NCBI GenBank assembly: GCA_029287515.1
Contig: JARFQZ010000251.1
Location: 1 to 42,275, forward strand
Source: Lysobacterales bacterium
GTDB lineage: Bacteria; Pseudomonadota; Gammaproteobacteria; Xanthomonadales; SZUA-36
Length of the DNA stretch: 42,275 bases
Direction: 5' to 3'
Shown: one piece after another, positions 33,743 to 41,744 of the stretch
Layout: the number at the start of each line of letters is the position of its first letter
How positions within the stretch are numbered: the first letter of the stretch is position 1
Translations under genes and position numbers: made by a program
The notes under the pieces: model-generated
Database searches by the model: none
What the model was told of the DNA's origin: nothing
What the model saw: the letters and a program-made list of their open reading frames with translations, nothing else

Positions 33743-36306
33743 CCCTCGCCCGCGGCTTCTTCCTCGTTTGATTCCTCGTCTGCTTCCGGCTCTATCCGCT
33801 CAAGCCCCACCAGTTTTTCATCCTTGCGCAGGCGAATCAGGGTAACACCCTGCGTATTTCTGCCCAGGGTAGAAATTTCGCCGGCATTGGTCCGCACCAG
33901 TGTGCCGCCATCAGAGATCAGCATGATGTCGTCTTCGCTACTGACCTGGATGGCGGATATCAGGGCTCCGTTGCGGTCGGAAGTCTGAATGCCGATCACA
34001 CCCTGTCCACCGCGGCCCTGGCGCGGGTAATCATCGGGGTTGGTTCTTTTACCAAAGCCATTCTGCGTTACAGTGAGAATGTCTCCTTCTCCAAGCACCA
34101 GCATGGAAACAACCTGCTGATTTTTGGGAACACGGATTCCAATGACGCCCCGGGCCACCCTGCCCATCGAACGCACATCACTTTCGGCAAACCTGATGCA
34201 TTTACCGGAGCTTGAAAACAACATGATGTCCTGCTGGCCATCTGTCAGGCTGACATTCACCAGTTCGTCATCCCCGGGGAGATCGATAGCCCAGATACCA
34301 TTGGCGCGAGGCCGGGAATAATCGGACAGTGGCGTCTTCTTGACGATACCCCTGCGGGTGGCAAAAAACACGAACAGGTCGTCCGGATATTCACGGACGG
34401 GCAATACCGCGTTCACACGCTCGCCTTTCTCCAGCGGCAGCAGGTTCACGATCGGCTTGCCACGGCTCGCATGACTGGCCTGGGGCAGTTCATAGACTTT
34501 CAGCCAGTGAATCTTCCCGCGACTGGTGAAACACAACAGCATGTCATGCGTATTGGCTATAAACAGCCGCTCGATGAAGTCCTCGTCCTTCATCTTGGTG
34601 GCGGACTTGCCCGTGCCACCGCGCCTCTGGGCACGGTAACGATCCAGGGGCTGCGACTTGGCGTAACCGCCATGCGAAAGCGTGACCACCACGTTTTCTT
34701 CGGTAATCAGGTCCTCGAGACTGAGGTCCAGCCTGTCCTGAAGGATTTCAGTGCGCCGCTCATCACCGAACTCCTCGCGGACGGCTACCAACTCATCACG
34801 AATCACCGTCATCAACTGTGCTGGATCCGACAGGATCAGCAACAGCGCCTTGACCCGTTCGAGAATCTCTTCATATTCCCTCGTCAGTTTTTCCTGTTCC
34901 AGCCCGGTGAGCCGGTGCAGGCGCATGTTGAGGATTTCCTGGGCCTGAAGCGGCGAAAGCTGGTATCCCTCTTCCTGCAGTCCGTACTGTGCCTCCAGGT
35001 TTTCCGGCCGGGAGGTTTCAGCGCCGCCCTGCCCCAGCATGGCGCGAACCAGGCCTGGCTCCCACATGCGGGCCAGCAGGCGCGATTTTGCTTCCGCTGG
35101 CGTGGGCGAGGCCTTGATCAGTTCAATGACTTCGTCGAGATTGGCCAGCGCTACCGTGAGGCCTTCCAGAACGTGGGCACGGCCGCGAGCTTTGCGCAGT
35201 TCGAACAGCGTACGCCGTGTAACCACTTCGCGCCGGTGCCTGACAAAGGCACTCAGAATTTCCTGCAGATTGAGCAACCGCGGCTGGCCTTCGACCAGCG
35301 CCACCATGTTGATGCCAAATACGCTTTGCATCGCCGTTTGCTTGTACAGGTTGTTCAGAATGACCTCGGGCACATCTCCGCGCCGCAATTCGATCACCAC
35401 CCGCATGCCGTCCTTATCGGATTCATCGCGCAGCTCGGTAATGCCTTCGAGTTTCTTTTCCTTGACCAGCTCGGCAATTTTCTCGAGCAACCGGGCCTTG
35501 TTGACCTGGTAAGGGAGCTCCGTAACGATGATGGCCTGCTTGCCTGTAGATTCGTTGGTTTCAATTTCTGAAAGTGCGCGAACGTAAATCCGTCCCCTGC
35601 CGGTGTGATAGGCCTCGTGAATACCCAGGGCGCCGTTGATGACACCCGCCGTCGGGAAATCAGGCCCCGGCAGGTGCTCCATGAGTTGTTCGACCGACAG
35701 TTCGGGATTATCAATCAACGCCACGGTGGCGTTGATGACCTCGTTGAGGTTGTGGGGCGGAATGTTGGTGGCCATTCCAACCGCGATACCGGCGGAACCG
35801 TTGACCAGCAGGTTGGGCACGCGCGTGGGCAGCACGCGGGGCTCATGTTCGCTTTCATCGTAGTTGGGGATGAAATCGACCGTTTCTTTTTCCAGGTCGG
35901 ACAGCAGCTCGTGTGCGAGTTTCGACATGCGCACTTCGGTATATCGCATGGCTGCGGGCGCGTCGCCGTCCACCGAACCGAAGTTACCCTGTCCATCCAC
36001 CAGCATGTATCTCATGGCGAATGGCTGGGCCATTCTGACAATGGTGTCGTAGACGGCGGTATCACCGTGCGGATGGTATTTACCGATCACGTCACCGACA
36101 ACGCGTGCCGACTTTTTATAGGCTTTGTTCCAGTCGTTACCCAGCTCGTTCATGGCGAAAAGAACGCGCCGGTGAACAGGCTTGAGGCCGTCCCGTACGT
36201 CGGGAAGGGCACGCCCGACAATCACGCTCATGGCGTAGTCCAGATAGGACTGCCGCATTTCGTCTTCGAGGTTTACCTGAAGCACCTCTTTGGCAAGTTC
36301 AGCCAT
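33739..36306 (-). CDS. gyrA: DNA gyrase subunit A
   Basis: Breaks and rejoins DNA in the gyrase A2B2 complex. The 855 residues have the winged-helix and tower domains with active-site Tyr122 (AAMRYTEVRM), the GyrA box QRRGGTGKS at 560 (canonical QRRGGKG), a beta-pinwheel C-terminal domain and an acidic tail (EADEESNEEEAAGEG). The quinolone pocket reads GDTAVYD: position 83 is Thr, as in wild-type Pseudomonas aeruginosa, and 87 is Asp, so nothing indicates acquired resistance. A ribosome site GGAG lies at 36319-36322. The gene is single and preceded by a good extended -10 promoter. Confidence 0.98.
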   Translation of the reverse strand: MAELAKEVLQVNLEDEMRQSYLDYAMSVIVGRALPDVRDGLKPVHRRVLFAMNELGNDWNKAYKKSARVVGDVIGKYHPHGDTAVYDTIVRMAQPFAMRYMLVDGQGNFGSVDGDAPAAMRYTEVRMSKLAHELLSDLEKETVDFIPNYDESEHEPRVLPTRVPNLLVNGSAGIAVGMATNIPPHNLNEVINATVALIDNPELSVEQLMEHLPGPDFPTAGVINGALGIHEAYHTGRGRIYVRALSEIETNESTGKQAIIVTELPYQVNKARLLEKIAELVKEKKLEGITELRDESDKDGMRVVIELRRGDVPEVILNNLYKQTAMQSVFGINMVALVEGQPRLLNLQEILSAFVRHRREVVTRRTLFELRKARGRAHVLEGLTVALANLDEVIELIKASPTPAEAKSRLLARMWEPGLVRAMLGQGGAETSRPENLEAQYGLQEEGYQLSPLQAQEILNMRLHRLTGLEQEKLTREYEEILERVKALLLILSDPAQLMTVIRDELVAVREEFGDERRTEILQDRLDLSLEDLITEENVVVTLSHGGYAKSQPLDRYRAQRRGGTGKSATKMKDEDFIERLFIANTHDMLLCFTSRGKIHWLKVYELPQASHASRGKPIVNLLPLEKGERVNAVLPVREYPDDLFVFFATRRGIVKKTPLSDYSRPRANGIWAIDLPGDDELVNVSLTDGQQDIMLFSSSGKCIRFAESDVRSMGRVARGVIGIRVPKNQQVVSMLVLGEGDILTVTQNGFGKRTNPDDYPRQGRGGQGVIGIQTSDRNGALISAIQVSSEDDIMLISDGGTLVRTNAGEISTLGRNTQGVTLIRLRKDEKLVGLERIEPEADEESNEEEAAGEG

Positions 36307-36415
36307 CTTAGAATAATTCTCCGAAATAACTCATATCTGTTTGATTTATTGTAGTTTTAATTTTTCAGATCAGGGCGAGAAGCACGTTACAGAAATCATG
36401 CGATTCAATCGGATA

Positions 36416-36424
36416 ATTATACCA
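36416..36424 (-). promoter_or_regulatory. extended -10 promoter element for gyrA
   Basis: Read on the minus strand, TGGTATAAT (TATAAT at 36416-36421) is a perfect -10 with the upstream TG of extended -10 promoters. No strong -35 is visible, which is usual for this class. The implied leader is about 105 bases. The rest of the gap 36307-36548 holds a repeated 13-14 base element (36401-36414 and 36458-36470) and no gene that I can support. Confidence 0.55.
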
Positions 36425-36548
36425 TAAATCCGTGGTTTAACCGCGTTTGAAGCAACTCGATTCAGCGGATTTCGTTAAAATGCTGGCCCGGTCCGCATTG
36501 CACCAGTATCATTCCGTTTTCAACCAACAAAACGGTAGTTAGAAACAC

Positions 36549-37148
36549 ATGATGAAGAAGCACATCACCGCACTTGGGCGTTTGTCAATTTTCATTTTTC
36601 TGGCGTTCGCGCTGTGGTCAGGCACCCTGCTGGCGCAGGCCAACCCGACCGCGGTCATCCGCACCAGCATGGGAGAAATCAAAATAGAGCTTTACGCTGA
36701 CAATGCTCCTTTGTCAGTCGAAAACTTTATCAATTACGCAAACAGCGGCTTTTATGACGGCACGATCTTTCACCGGGTGATTGGCAATTTCATGATCCAG
36801 GGCGGCGGCTTTACCCCCGACATGCAAAAGAAAACGACCGGTGAGCCCGTCCAGAATGAAGCCGGCAATGGATTGCAGAACAAGCGGGGCACGCTTGCGA
36901 TGGCCAGGACCAATGATCCCCACTCAGCTACGTCCCAGTTTTTTATCAACGTGCAGGACAACCCCAATCTGAACCATGTCGGCGAAGGCAGCTCCCGCGA
37001 ATGGGGCTACGCGGTTTTCGGACGTGTGACTTCAGGCATGAGTGTGGTCGATAGTATTCGGTTTGTCGCCACGGGGACCACTAACAACTACTCGGATGTT
37101 CCGGTTGAACCCGTGGTCATCGAAACCGTGGAGATCATCAATCCCTGA
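36549..37148 (+). CDS. ppiA: periplasmic peptidyl-prolyl cis-trans isomerase, cyclophilin type
   Basis: A 199-residue cyclophilin with a signal peptide (hydrophobic residues about 12-30, cleavage likely after AQA), hence the periplasmic form. Core motifs are GTIFHRVIGNFMIQGGG with the catalytic Arg and Phe, SATSQFFINV and GYAVFGRVTSGM. An in-frame second ATG follows the first immediately. Its stop overlaps the lpxH start by TGATG, so the two are co-transcribed, an arrangement seen in other gammaproteobacteria with a cyclophilin next to lpxH. Confidence 0.93.
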   Translation: MMKKHITALGRLSIFIFLAFALWSGTLLAQANPTAVIRTSMGEIKIELYADNAPLSVENFINYANSGFYDGTIFHRVIGNFMIQGGGFTPDMQKKTTGEPVQNEAGNGLQNKRGTLAMARTNDPHSATSQFFINVQDNPNLNHVGEGSSREWGYAVFGRVTSGMSVVDSIRFVATGTTNNYSDVPVEPVVIETVEIINP

Positions 37149-37867
37149 TGAAACCCACGCTGTTCATTTCCGATCTGCACCTGGAAGACGCCGTACCGGG
37201 CCGGACCGGATGGCTGGCGGCCTTTCTCGCCGGCCCTGCAACCGAAGCATCAGCACTCTACATTCTGGGCGACCTGTTTGAATTCTGGATCGGGGATGAC
37301 GCCCTGTCCCCAACCGCGCAGCACGTTGCAAAAGGCCTGGGTGCCCTGGGGGCACAAGGAGTCAAAACTTTCTTCATGCACGGCAACCGGGATTTCCTGG
37401 TAGGCGAGAAATATGCCGGGCTTGCGGGCATGGAACTCCTGCCGGAGGAGCTTGTAATTGACCTTCACGGTACGCCCACCCTGCTGCTTCACGGGGACAG
37501 CCTTTGCACGGACGATGTTGAATACCAGGCCATGCGCCGCCAGGTCAGGAACCCCGACTGGCAGGCCGGTGTGCTGTCACTGTCCATTGAGGAACGGCTG
37601 CAGATGGCCATGCAGGCAAGAGAAGCGAGCAAAGAGCATACCCGCTCGGCCAGCATGGAAATCATGGATGTAAACCAGCAGGCGGTGGAAGAGGCTTTCG
37701 ACAGGCACGGCGTCCCAAGGATGATCCACGGTCACACTCACCGGCCGGCCCGGCACACGTGGGAACGGGGCGATCGGACCATGGAAAGAATCGTATTATC
37801 CGACTGGTATGATCACGGCAGCTTTCTTCGGGTTTCAGATGATGGCATCGAGTCGGTCAGAATCTGA
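37148..37867 (+). CDS. lpxH: UDP-2,3-diacylglucosamine diphosphatase
   Basis: Hydrolyses UDP-diacylglucosamine to lipid X and UMP in lipid A synthesis; a peripheral membrane metallophosphoesterase. The 239 residues carry the metal ligands in order: Asp9 and His11 (ISDLHL), Asp42 (LGDLFEFW), Asn80 (HGNRDF), His115 (LLHGDS) and the HGHTH pair His196/His198, each shifted by one from E. coli. Presence of this gene means a Gram-negative outer membrane with lipid A. Confidence 0.96.
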   Translation: MKPTLFISDLHLEDAVPGRTGWLAAFLAGPATEASALYILGDLFEFWIGDDALSPTAQHVAKGLGALGAQGVKTFFMHGNRDFLVGEKYAGLAGMELLPEELVIDLHGTPTLLLHGDSLCTDDVEYQAMRRQVRNPDWQAGVLSLSIEERLQMAMQAREASKEHTRSASMEIMDVNQQAVEEAFDRHGVPRMIHGHTHRPARHTWERGDRTMERIVLSDWYDHGSFLRVSDDGIESVRI

Positions 37868-37892
37868 CTGGCCGGAATGCCTGCACTTGGCT

Positions 37893-38693
37893 TTAAAGAC
37901 CCGCCGTTAGAGCGGCCATCTCTTCTTTCGTAAATCCAGCCTGGTACCTTGCCTCGAGGTTAAAAGGGCCTCTCAGCGTTCCTGAGTAGTTCTCTTCGAG
38001 CAATGCCAGGAAGGTGGACAAGGGCTCTTTACCCTGCTGTTCACAGCAATATCTGAACCAGCGTGTTCCGATTTCGACATGCCGGACTTCTTCTTCCAGG
38101 ATCACCTCGAGCACGGATACCGTCTGCTCATCCCCGGCTGCCAGGAGCCGTTTCATCATTCCCGGAGTGACATCCAGGCCCCGGGCTTCCAACACCCTGG
38201 GAACCAGCGCCATGCGAACCAGGCAGCTGTCCGCCGTCTTGACAGCCATTTCCCATAAACCATTATGTGCGGGAAAATCGCCGTATTCCTGCCCCATTTG
38301 ACGCAAGCGGGTTTGCAACATACTGAAGTGCCGGGCTTCGTCGACGGCAACCGAGATCCAGTCATCGTAGTATTGAAGCGGCATCCCACGGAATCGGTAC
38401 GCGGCATCCAGCGCCAGATTGATTGCATTGAACTCGATGTGGGCGATCGCATGGACCAACGCCGCCCTGCCGGAAGAGCCGCCAAGCCTTCTGCGGGGAA
38501 CTTTGGATGGGTCCACGAGTTCAGGGTGGTCGGGACGCCCCGGGGTCTCTATGGCCTTAACAGGCCTGTTTTCGGAGAGGCCGAGGGCCTCCTGGCTCAA
38601 CAATTGCGCCAGGAGGCCTGTGCTCTCGCATTTGGACCCGGGATCCGTCTGCATGATGCAGTCCAGGACCGCCCCGAAAAAATCCGATTGCAT
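37893..38693 (-). CDS. DUF455 family ferritin-like protein
   Basis: A 266-residue all-helical protein of the DUF455 family, related to ferritin-like di-iron proteins. Candidate metal ligands are spaced as in that fold: His85/Glu87 (AHIEFNAI), Glu119/His122 (DEARHF), and Glu201-202 with His205 (EEEVRHVEIG). The function of the family is not established. It follows icd by 29 bases in the same direction with a weak ribosome site, so it may be read through from icd. The gap contains a short tandem repeat of CGCTGACC. Confidence 0.85.
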   Translation of the reverse strand: MQSDFFGAVLDCIMQTDPGSKCESTGLLAQLLSQEALGLSENRPVKAIETPGRPDHPELVDPSKVPRRRLGGSSGRAALVHAIAHIEFNAINLALDAAYRFRGMPLQYYDDWISVAVDEARHFSMLQTRLRQMGQEYGDFPAHNGLWEMAVKTADSCLVRMALVPRVLEARGLDVTPGMMKRLLAAGDEQTVSVLEVILEEEVRHVEIGTRWFRYCCEQQGKEPLSTFLALLEENYSGTLRGPFNLEARYQAGFTKEEMAALTAGL

Positions 38694-38722
38694 CCGCTGA
38701 CCCGCTGACCGGTTGAATTCGA

Positions 38723-39967
38723 TCAGAGCCTTTCAATCAGCGCGTCAGCGAAGCCGGATGTCGAAACTTCAGTCGCCCCCTCCATCTGGCGGGCAAAATC
38801 GTAGGTTACGATGCCGGCAGCCACGGTTTTGGCGAATGCCTGGTTGATCAGCGCGGATACTTCGCGCCAGCCGATGTAATCAAACATCATGCAACCTGAG
38901 AACATCAGTGAACTGGGGTTGACCTTGTCGAGATTGGCGTATTTGGGCGCCGTGCCATGTGTTGCTTCAAAGACCGCCACATGATCAGCCATGTTGGCGC
39001 CCGGGGCGATGCCCATGCCTCCAACTTCGGCGGCGAGCGCATCGGAAAGATAGTCGCCATTGAGGTTCATTGTCGCCAGCACGTCGAACTCCGCCGGGCG
39101 CAATTGCATCAACTGGAACATGATGTCGGCGATACGGTCCTTGATGACGATCTTGCCTTCGGGTGCTTCGCCGTCGTGCTTGTCCCAGAGTTCGTCTTCA
39201 GTGATGGTCTGCTCGGGAAATTCCTGTTGTGCAAGTTCGTAACCCCAGTTGCGGAAAGCACCCTCCGTGAACTTCATGATATTGCCCTTGTGCACCAAAG
39301 TGACGCTTTCGCGTTCGTTGTCGATAGCGTACTGAATGGCCTTGCGGACCAGGCGCTTGGAACCGAAGGGTGAGATCGGCTTGATACCGAGGCCGGCGCC
39401 TTCGAAGAAATCTGCGCCCATTTCCTCCCGCAGGAACTTTGCGACCTTCTCGTTTTCGGGCGTTCCCGACTGGTACTCGATGCCGCAGTACACATCTTCC
39501 GTATTTTCGCGGAAGATCACCACGTCCACATCTTCGGGTTTCTTCATCGGTGAAGGCACACCGTCAAAGTAAGTGACAGGTCTGACGCAGGCGTAAAGGT
39601 CCAGTTCCTGGCGCAGAGATACGTTCAGCGAGCGGAATCCACCGCCAACGGGTGTCGTCAAAGGCCCCTTGATGGCAACGGTCAGTTCCTTGATGGCATC
39701 GAGTGTTTCTGACGGAAAATAGTCCCCGTCATAGATGCCCGCCGCCTTTTCACCGAGAAACAATTCGGCCCAGTGGACCTTGCGCTTTCCCCCGTAAGCC
39801 TTTTCAACCGCGGCATTCCAGACTCTCATGGCCGCGCTGGTAATGTCCGAACCGATGCCGTCGCCTTCTATGAATCCAAGAATCGGATTGTCCGAAACGA
39901 CCAGGCGATTGTCGCTGACCGTAATTTTCTGACCGGTTTCAGGGAGTTTGACGTGGCGGTAGCTCAT
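38723..39967 (-). CDS. icd: NADP-dependent isocitrate dehydrogenase
   Basis: Oxidatively decarboxylates isocitrate to 2-oxoglutarate. At 414 residues it is the E. coli homodimer type. Substrate site FRSLNVSLRQ has Ser113, the residue that AceK phosphorylates in E. coli; whether AceK exists here cannot be seen. Lys342 and Tyr343 in GTAPKYANLD mark NADP rather than NAD specificity. The ATG follows a strong GAGGAAAAAA ribosome site, and a perfect TATAAT lies about 40 bases upstream. Confidence 0.97.
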   Translation of the reverse strand: MSYRHVKLPETGQKITVSDNRLVVSDNPILGFIEGDGIGSDITSAAMRVWNAAVEKAYGGKRKVHWAELFLGEKAAGIYDGDYFPSETLDAIKELTVAIKGPLTTPVGGGFRSLNVSLRQELDLYACVRPVTYFDGVPSPMKKPEDVDVVIFRENTEDVYCGIEYQSGTPENEKVAKFLREEMGADFFEGAGLGIKPISPFGSKRLVRKAIQYAIDNERESVTLVHKGNIMKFTEGAFRNWGYELAQQEFPEQTITEDELWDKHDGEAPEGKIVIKDRIADIMFQLMQLRPAEFDVLATMNLNGDYLSDALAAEVGGMGIAPGANMADHVAVFEATHGTAPKYANLDKVNPSSLMFSGCMMFDYIGWREVSALINQAFAKTVAAGIVTYDFARQMEGATEVSTSGFADALIERL

Positions 39968-40007
39968 GTTTTTTTCCTCATTTGAGAAGGTTATCGGTTA
40001 ATCGCCT

Positions 40008-40013
40008 ATTATA
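40008..40013 (-). promoter_or_regulatory. -10 element of the icd promoter
   Basis: Read on the minus strand this is TATAAT, giving a leader of about 35 bases to icd. The -35 region is weak. The plus-strand side of the same gap holds TTAACC-18-TAAAAT ending near 40084, a possible MAPEG-gene promoter. Confidence 0.45.
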
Positions 40014-40115
40014 CCTCGTTACGGCCCATTATTTGGCTGGTTTCTGGCAAAGAAGTTAACCGTCGGAAATACCATCTGATAAAATTCAATGACCTTTCCC
40101 GATCAAGGACGGCTG

Positions 40116-40541
40116 ATGTCATTCAACCCGGTTCTGTTGCCCGTACTGTGCATGGTATTGCTGACCTTCGTGGTCTGGGTTTATCTTTTCGCATTACGCC
40201 TCCCGGAAATCAGCCGAAAGAAAATTGATCCCCAGAAATTGAAGGACCGGGCAGAGGCTCACACGCTGCTCACGACGTCTGCCGCAGCGTCCAACAACCT
40301 GAAAAACCTGTTTGAAATGCCGGTGCTTTTCTACCTGGCGGCGATGCTGATGATGCTGCTACTGATCCAGGACCCGTTAGTGGTTCGCCTGGCCTGGGGT
40401 TTCGTGGTTTTACGGATTGTCCACAGCATCGTTCAGTGCACTTACAACCGTGTCGTACACCGTTTTATTGCGTATTTCCTGAGTTGCCTGTTCCTGTTAC
40501 TCATGTGGGTGAGACTGGCCTCTTACATCCTGATGAACTGA
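40116..40541 (+). CDS. MAPEG family membrane protein
   Basis: A 141-residue protein with four hydrophobic helices and the MAPEG hallmark NLFEMPVLFYL (after the first helix and a basic loop), followed by RIVHSIVQCTYNRVVHRF. Eukaryotic MAPEG enzymes act in glutathione and eicosanoid metabolism; bacterial members of this type have no settled function. The start at 40116 has AAGGA six bases upstream and is favoured over an in-frame ATG at 40089. Its stop overlaps the AGGAGG ribosome site of the GFA gene, so the two are a pair. Confidence 0.88.
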   Translation: MSFNPVLLPVLCMVLLTFVVWVYLFALRLPEISRKKIDPQKLKDRAEAHTLLTTSAAASNNLKNLFEMPVLFYLAAMLMMLLLIQDPLVVRLAWGFVVLRIVHSIVQCTYNRVVHRFIAYFLSCLFLLLMWVRLASYILMN

Positions 40542-40551
40542 GGAGGATGTC

Positions 40552-40956
40552 ATGAGCGATAACCCCGTTGTCAACGGCAGTTGCCTTTGCGGCGCCGTTC
40601 ATTTCCAGGTTCGCTTGCCCAGTAAATGGTGTGCGCACTGCCATTGCAGCATGTGCAGAAAAGCGCATGGCGCCGGTTACGTCACCTGGGTGGGCTTTGA
40701 AAGCGATCATTTCAGATTGATCACGGGGGACCATCACCTGAGCTGGTACGAGTCTTCCAACGGCGCAAGGCGCGGATTTTGCTCGGACTGCGGCAGCACG
40801 ATGCTGTTCGAGGCCGAACGCTGGCCCGGCGAAACCCACGTCGCGATGGGGTGCATCGACGATCCGATAGACCGCAAGCCCCAGGCCAACTCGTTTTTTG
40901 ACGCTCACGTGGACTGGATGCCCATCGACCAAGCACTCAGGGTTTTCTCAGGCTGA
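40552..40956 (+). CDS. GFA (glutathione-dependent formaldehyde-activating) family zinc protein
   Basis: A 134-residue protein of the GFA/CENP-V fold. Two zinc sites are visible: Cys11 and Cys13 (GSCLCGAV) with Cys77 and Cys80 (GFCSDCGS) for the structural zinc, and Cys30, Cys32 and Cys35 (CHCSMCRKAHG) for the second. The role in formaldehyde-glutathione chemistry is claimed for one member; most members are uncharacterised. A perfect AGGAGG site lies five bases before the ATG. Pairing with a MAPEG gene hints at glutathione or thiol chemistry. Confidence 0.9.
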   Translation: MSDNPVVNGSCLCGAVHFQVRLPSKWCAHCHCSMCRKAHGAGYVTWVGFESDHFRLITGDHHLSWYESSNGARRGFCSDCGSTMLFEAERWPGETHVAMGCIDDPIDRKPQANSFFDAHVDWMPIDQALRVFSG

Positions 40957-40961
40957 GGCGA

Positions 40962-41642
40962 TCATGTCCATTCTATCGATGACTTGTTGTGTCGCTCCAA
41001 CCACTGGTTTGCTTTCGAAAAATGTCTGCATCCCAGGAATCCACGGTGTGCAGAAAGCGGCGAGGGATGCGGGGCAGTCAGCACCAGGTGCCTGGACCGG
41101 TCGATGACCGAACCTTTTTTCTTGGCGTAGCCTCCCCAGAGCAGGAAGACCAGGCTTTCACGCCCGCTGTTCAGTTCACTGACGATCCGGTCCGTGAACT
41201 GCTCCCAGCCCTTGCCCTGGTGAGAACCTGCCTGGCCATGTTCGACCGTCAATACGGCGTTCAGCAAAAGAACCCCCTGGTCTGCCCAGCATTGCAGATT
41301 GCCGTTCGCCGGCCTGGCAACACCCAGGTCTGATTCCAGCTCCTTGTAAATATTGATTAATGACGGAGGAATATCCACGCCGTCCTGGACCGAGAAACAC
41401 AGGCCATGAGCCTGGCCGCGGCCATGATAGGGATCCTGCCCCAGGATCACCACTTTCACTTCTTCGAACGGTGTGGAGTTCAAGGCATTGAATATCTGCC
41501 CGCCCGGCGGGTAAATAACCGCCCCGGCGCGTTTTCTTTGCAACAGGAAATCCCGAAGGCGAATCATGTAGTCCTGGGAAAATTCGTCCCCCAGCCGCTT
41601 TTTCCACGAGTCTTCGAGGCGAATTTCTCTTGCCTGGTCCAT
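40962..41642 (-). CDS. ung: uracil-DNA glycosylase, family 1
   Basis: Excises uracil from DNA to start base-excision repair. The 226 residues contain the water-activating motif GQDPYHG (Asp70), the uracil-binding LLLNAVLTVE, and the minor-groove loop HPSPLSAHRGF with catalytic His. Length and motif spacing are normal. It converges on the GFA gene with a 5-base gap and is divergent from the reductase at the right edge. Confidence 0.97.
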   Translation of the reverse strand: MDQAREIRLEDSWKKRLGDEFSQDYMIRLRDFLLQRKRAGAVIYPPGGQIFNALNSTPFEEVKVVILGQDPYHGRGQAHGLCFSVQDGVDIPPSLINIYKELESDLGVARPANGNLQCWADQGVLLLNAVLTVEHGQAGSHQGKGWEQFTDRIVSELNSGRESLVFLLWGGYAKKKGSVIDRSRHLVLTAPHPSPLSAHRGFLGCRHFSKANQWLERHNKSSIEWT

Positions 41643-41744
41643 TTTTGAGCCTCATGGCTTGAATCTGGAGAGATCAGCCCAAGTTAGCAGATCGTGAGCC
41701 GGTGCAAAACCCGGATCCATCTCAATGCACCAGGCAGACAAGGT

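Noticed and set aside
34471..35571. 366-codon plus-strand open frame opposite gyrA
   Set aside because: In register with gyrA codons; an antisense shadow of an essential, fully conserved gene.
33739..36306. Quinolone-resistance change at GyrA Thr83
   Set aside because: Thr at this position is the wild-type state in Pseudomonas aeruginosa and others, and Asp87 is unchanged.
36307..36548. tRNA or small RNA in the gyrA-ppiA gap
   Set aside because: No cloverleaf, conserved T-loop or terminator hairpin could be found; the gap is explained by two divergent promoters.
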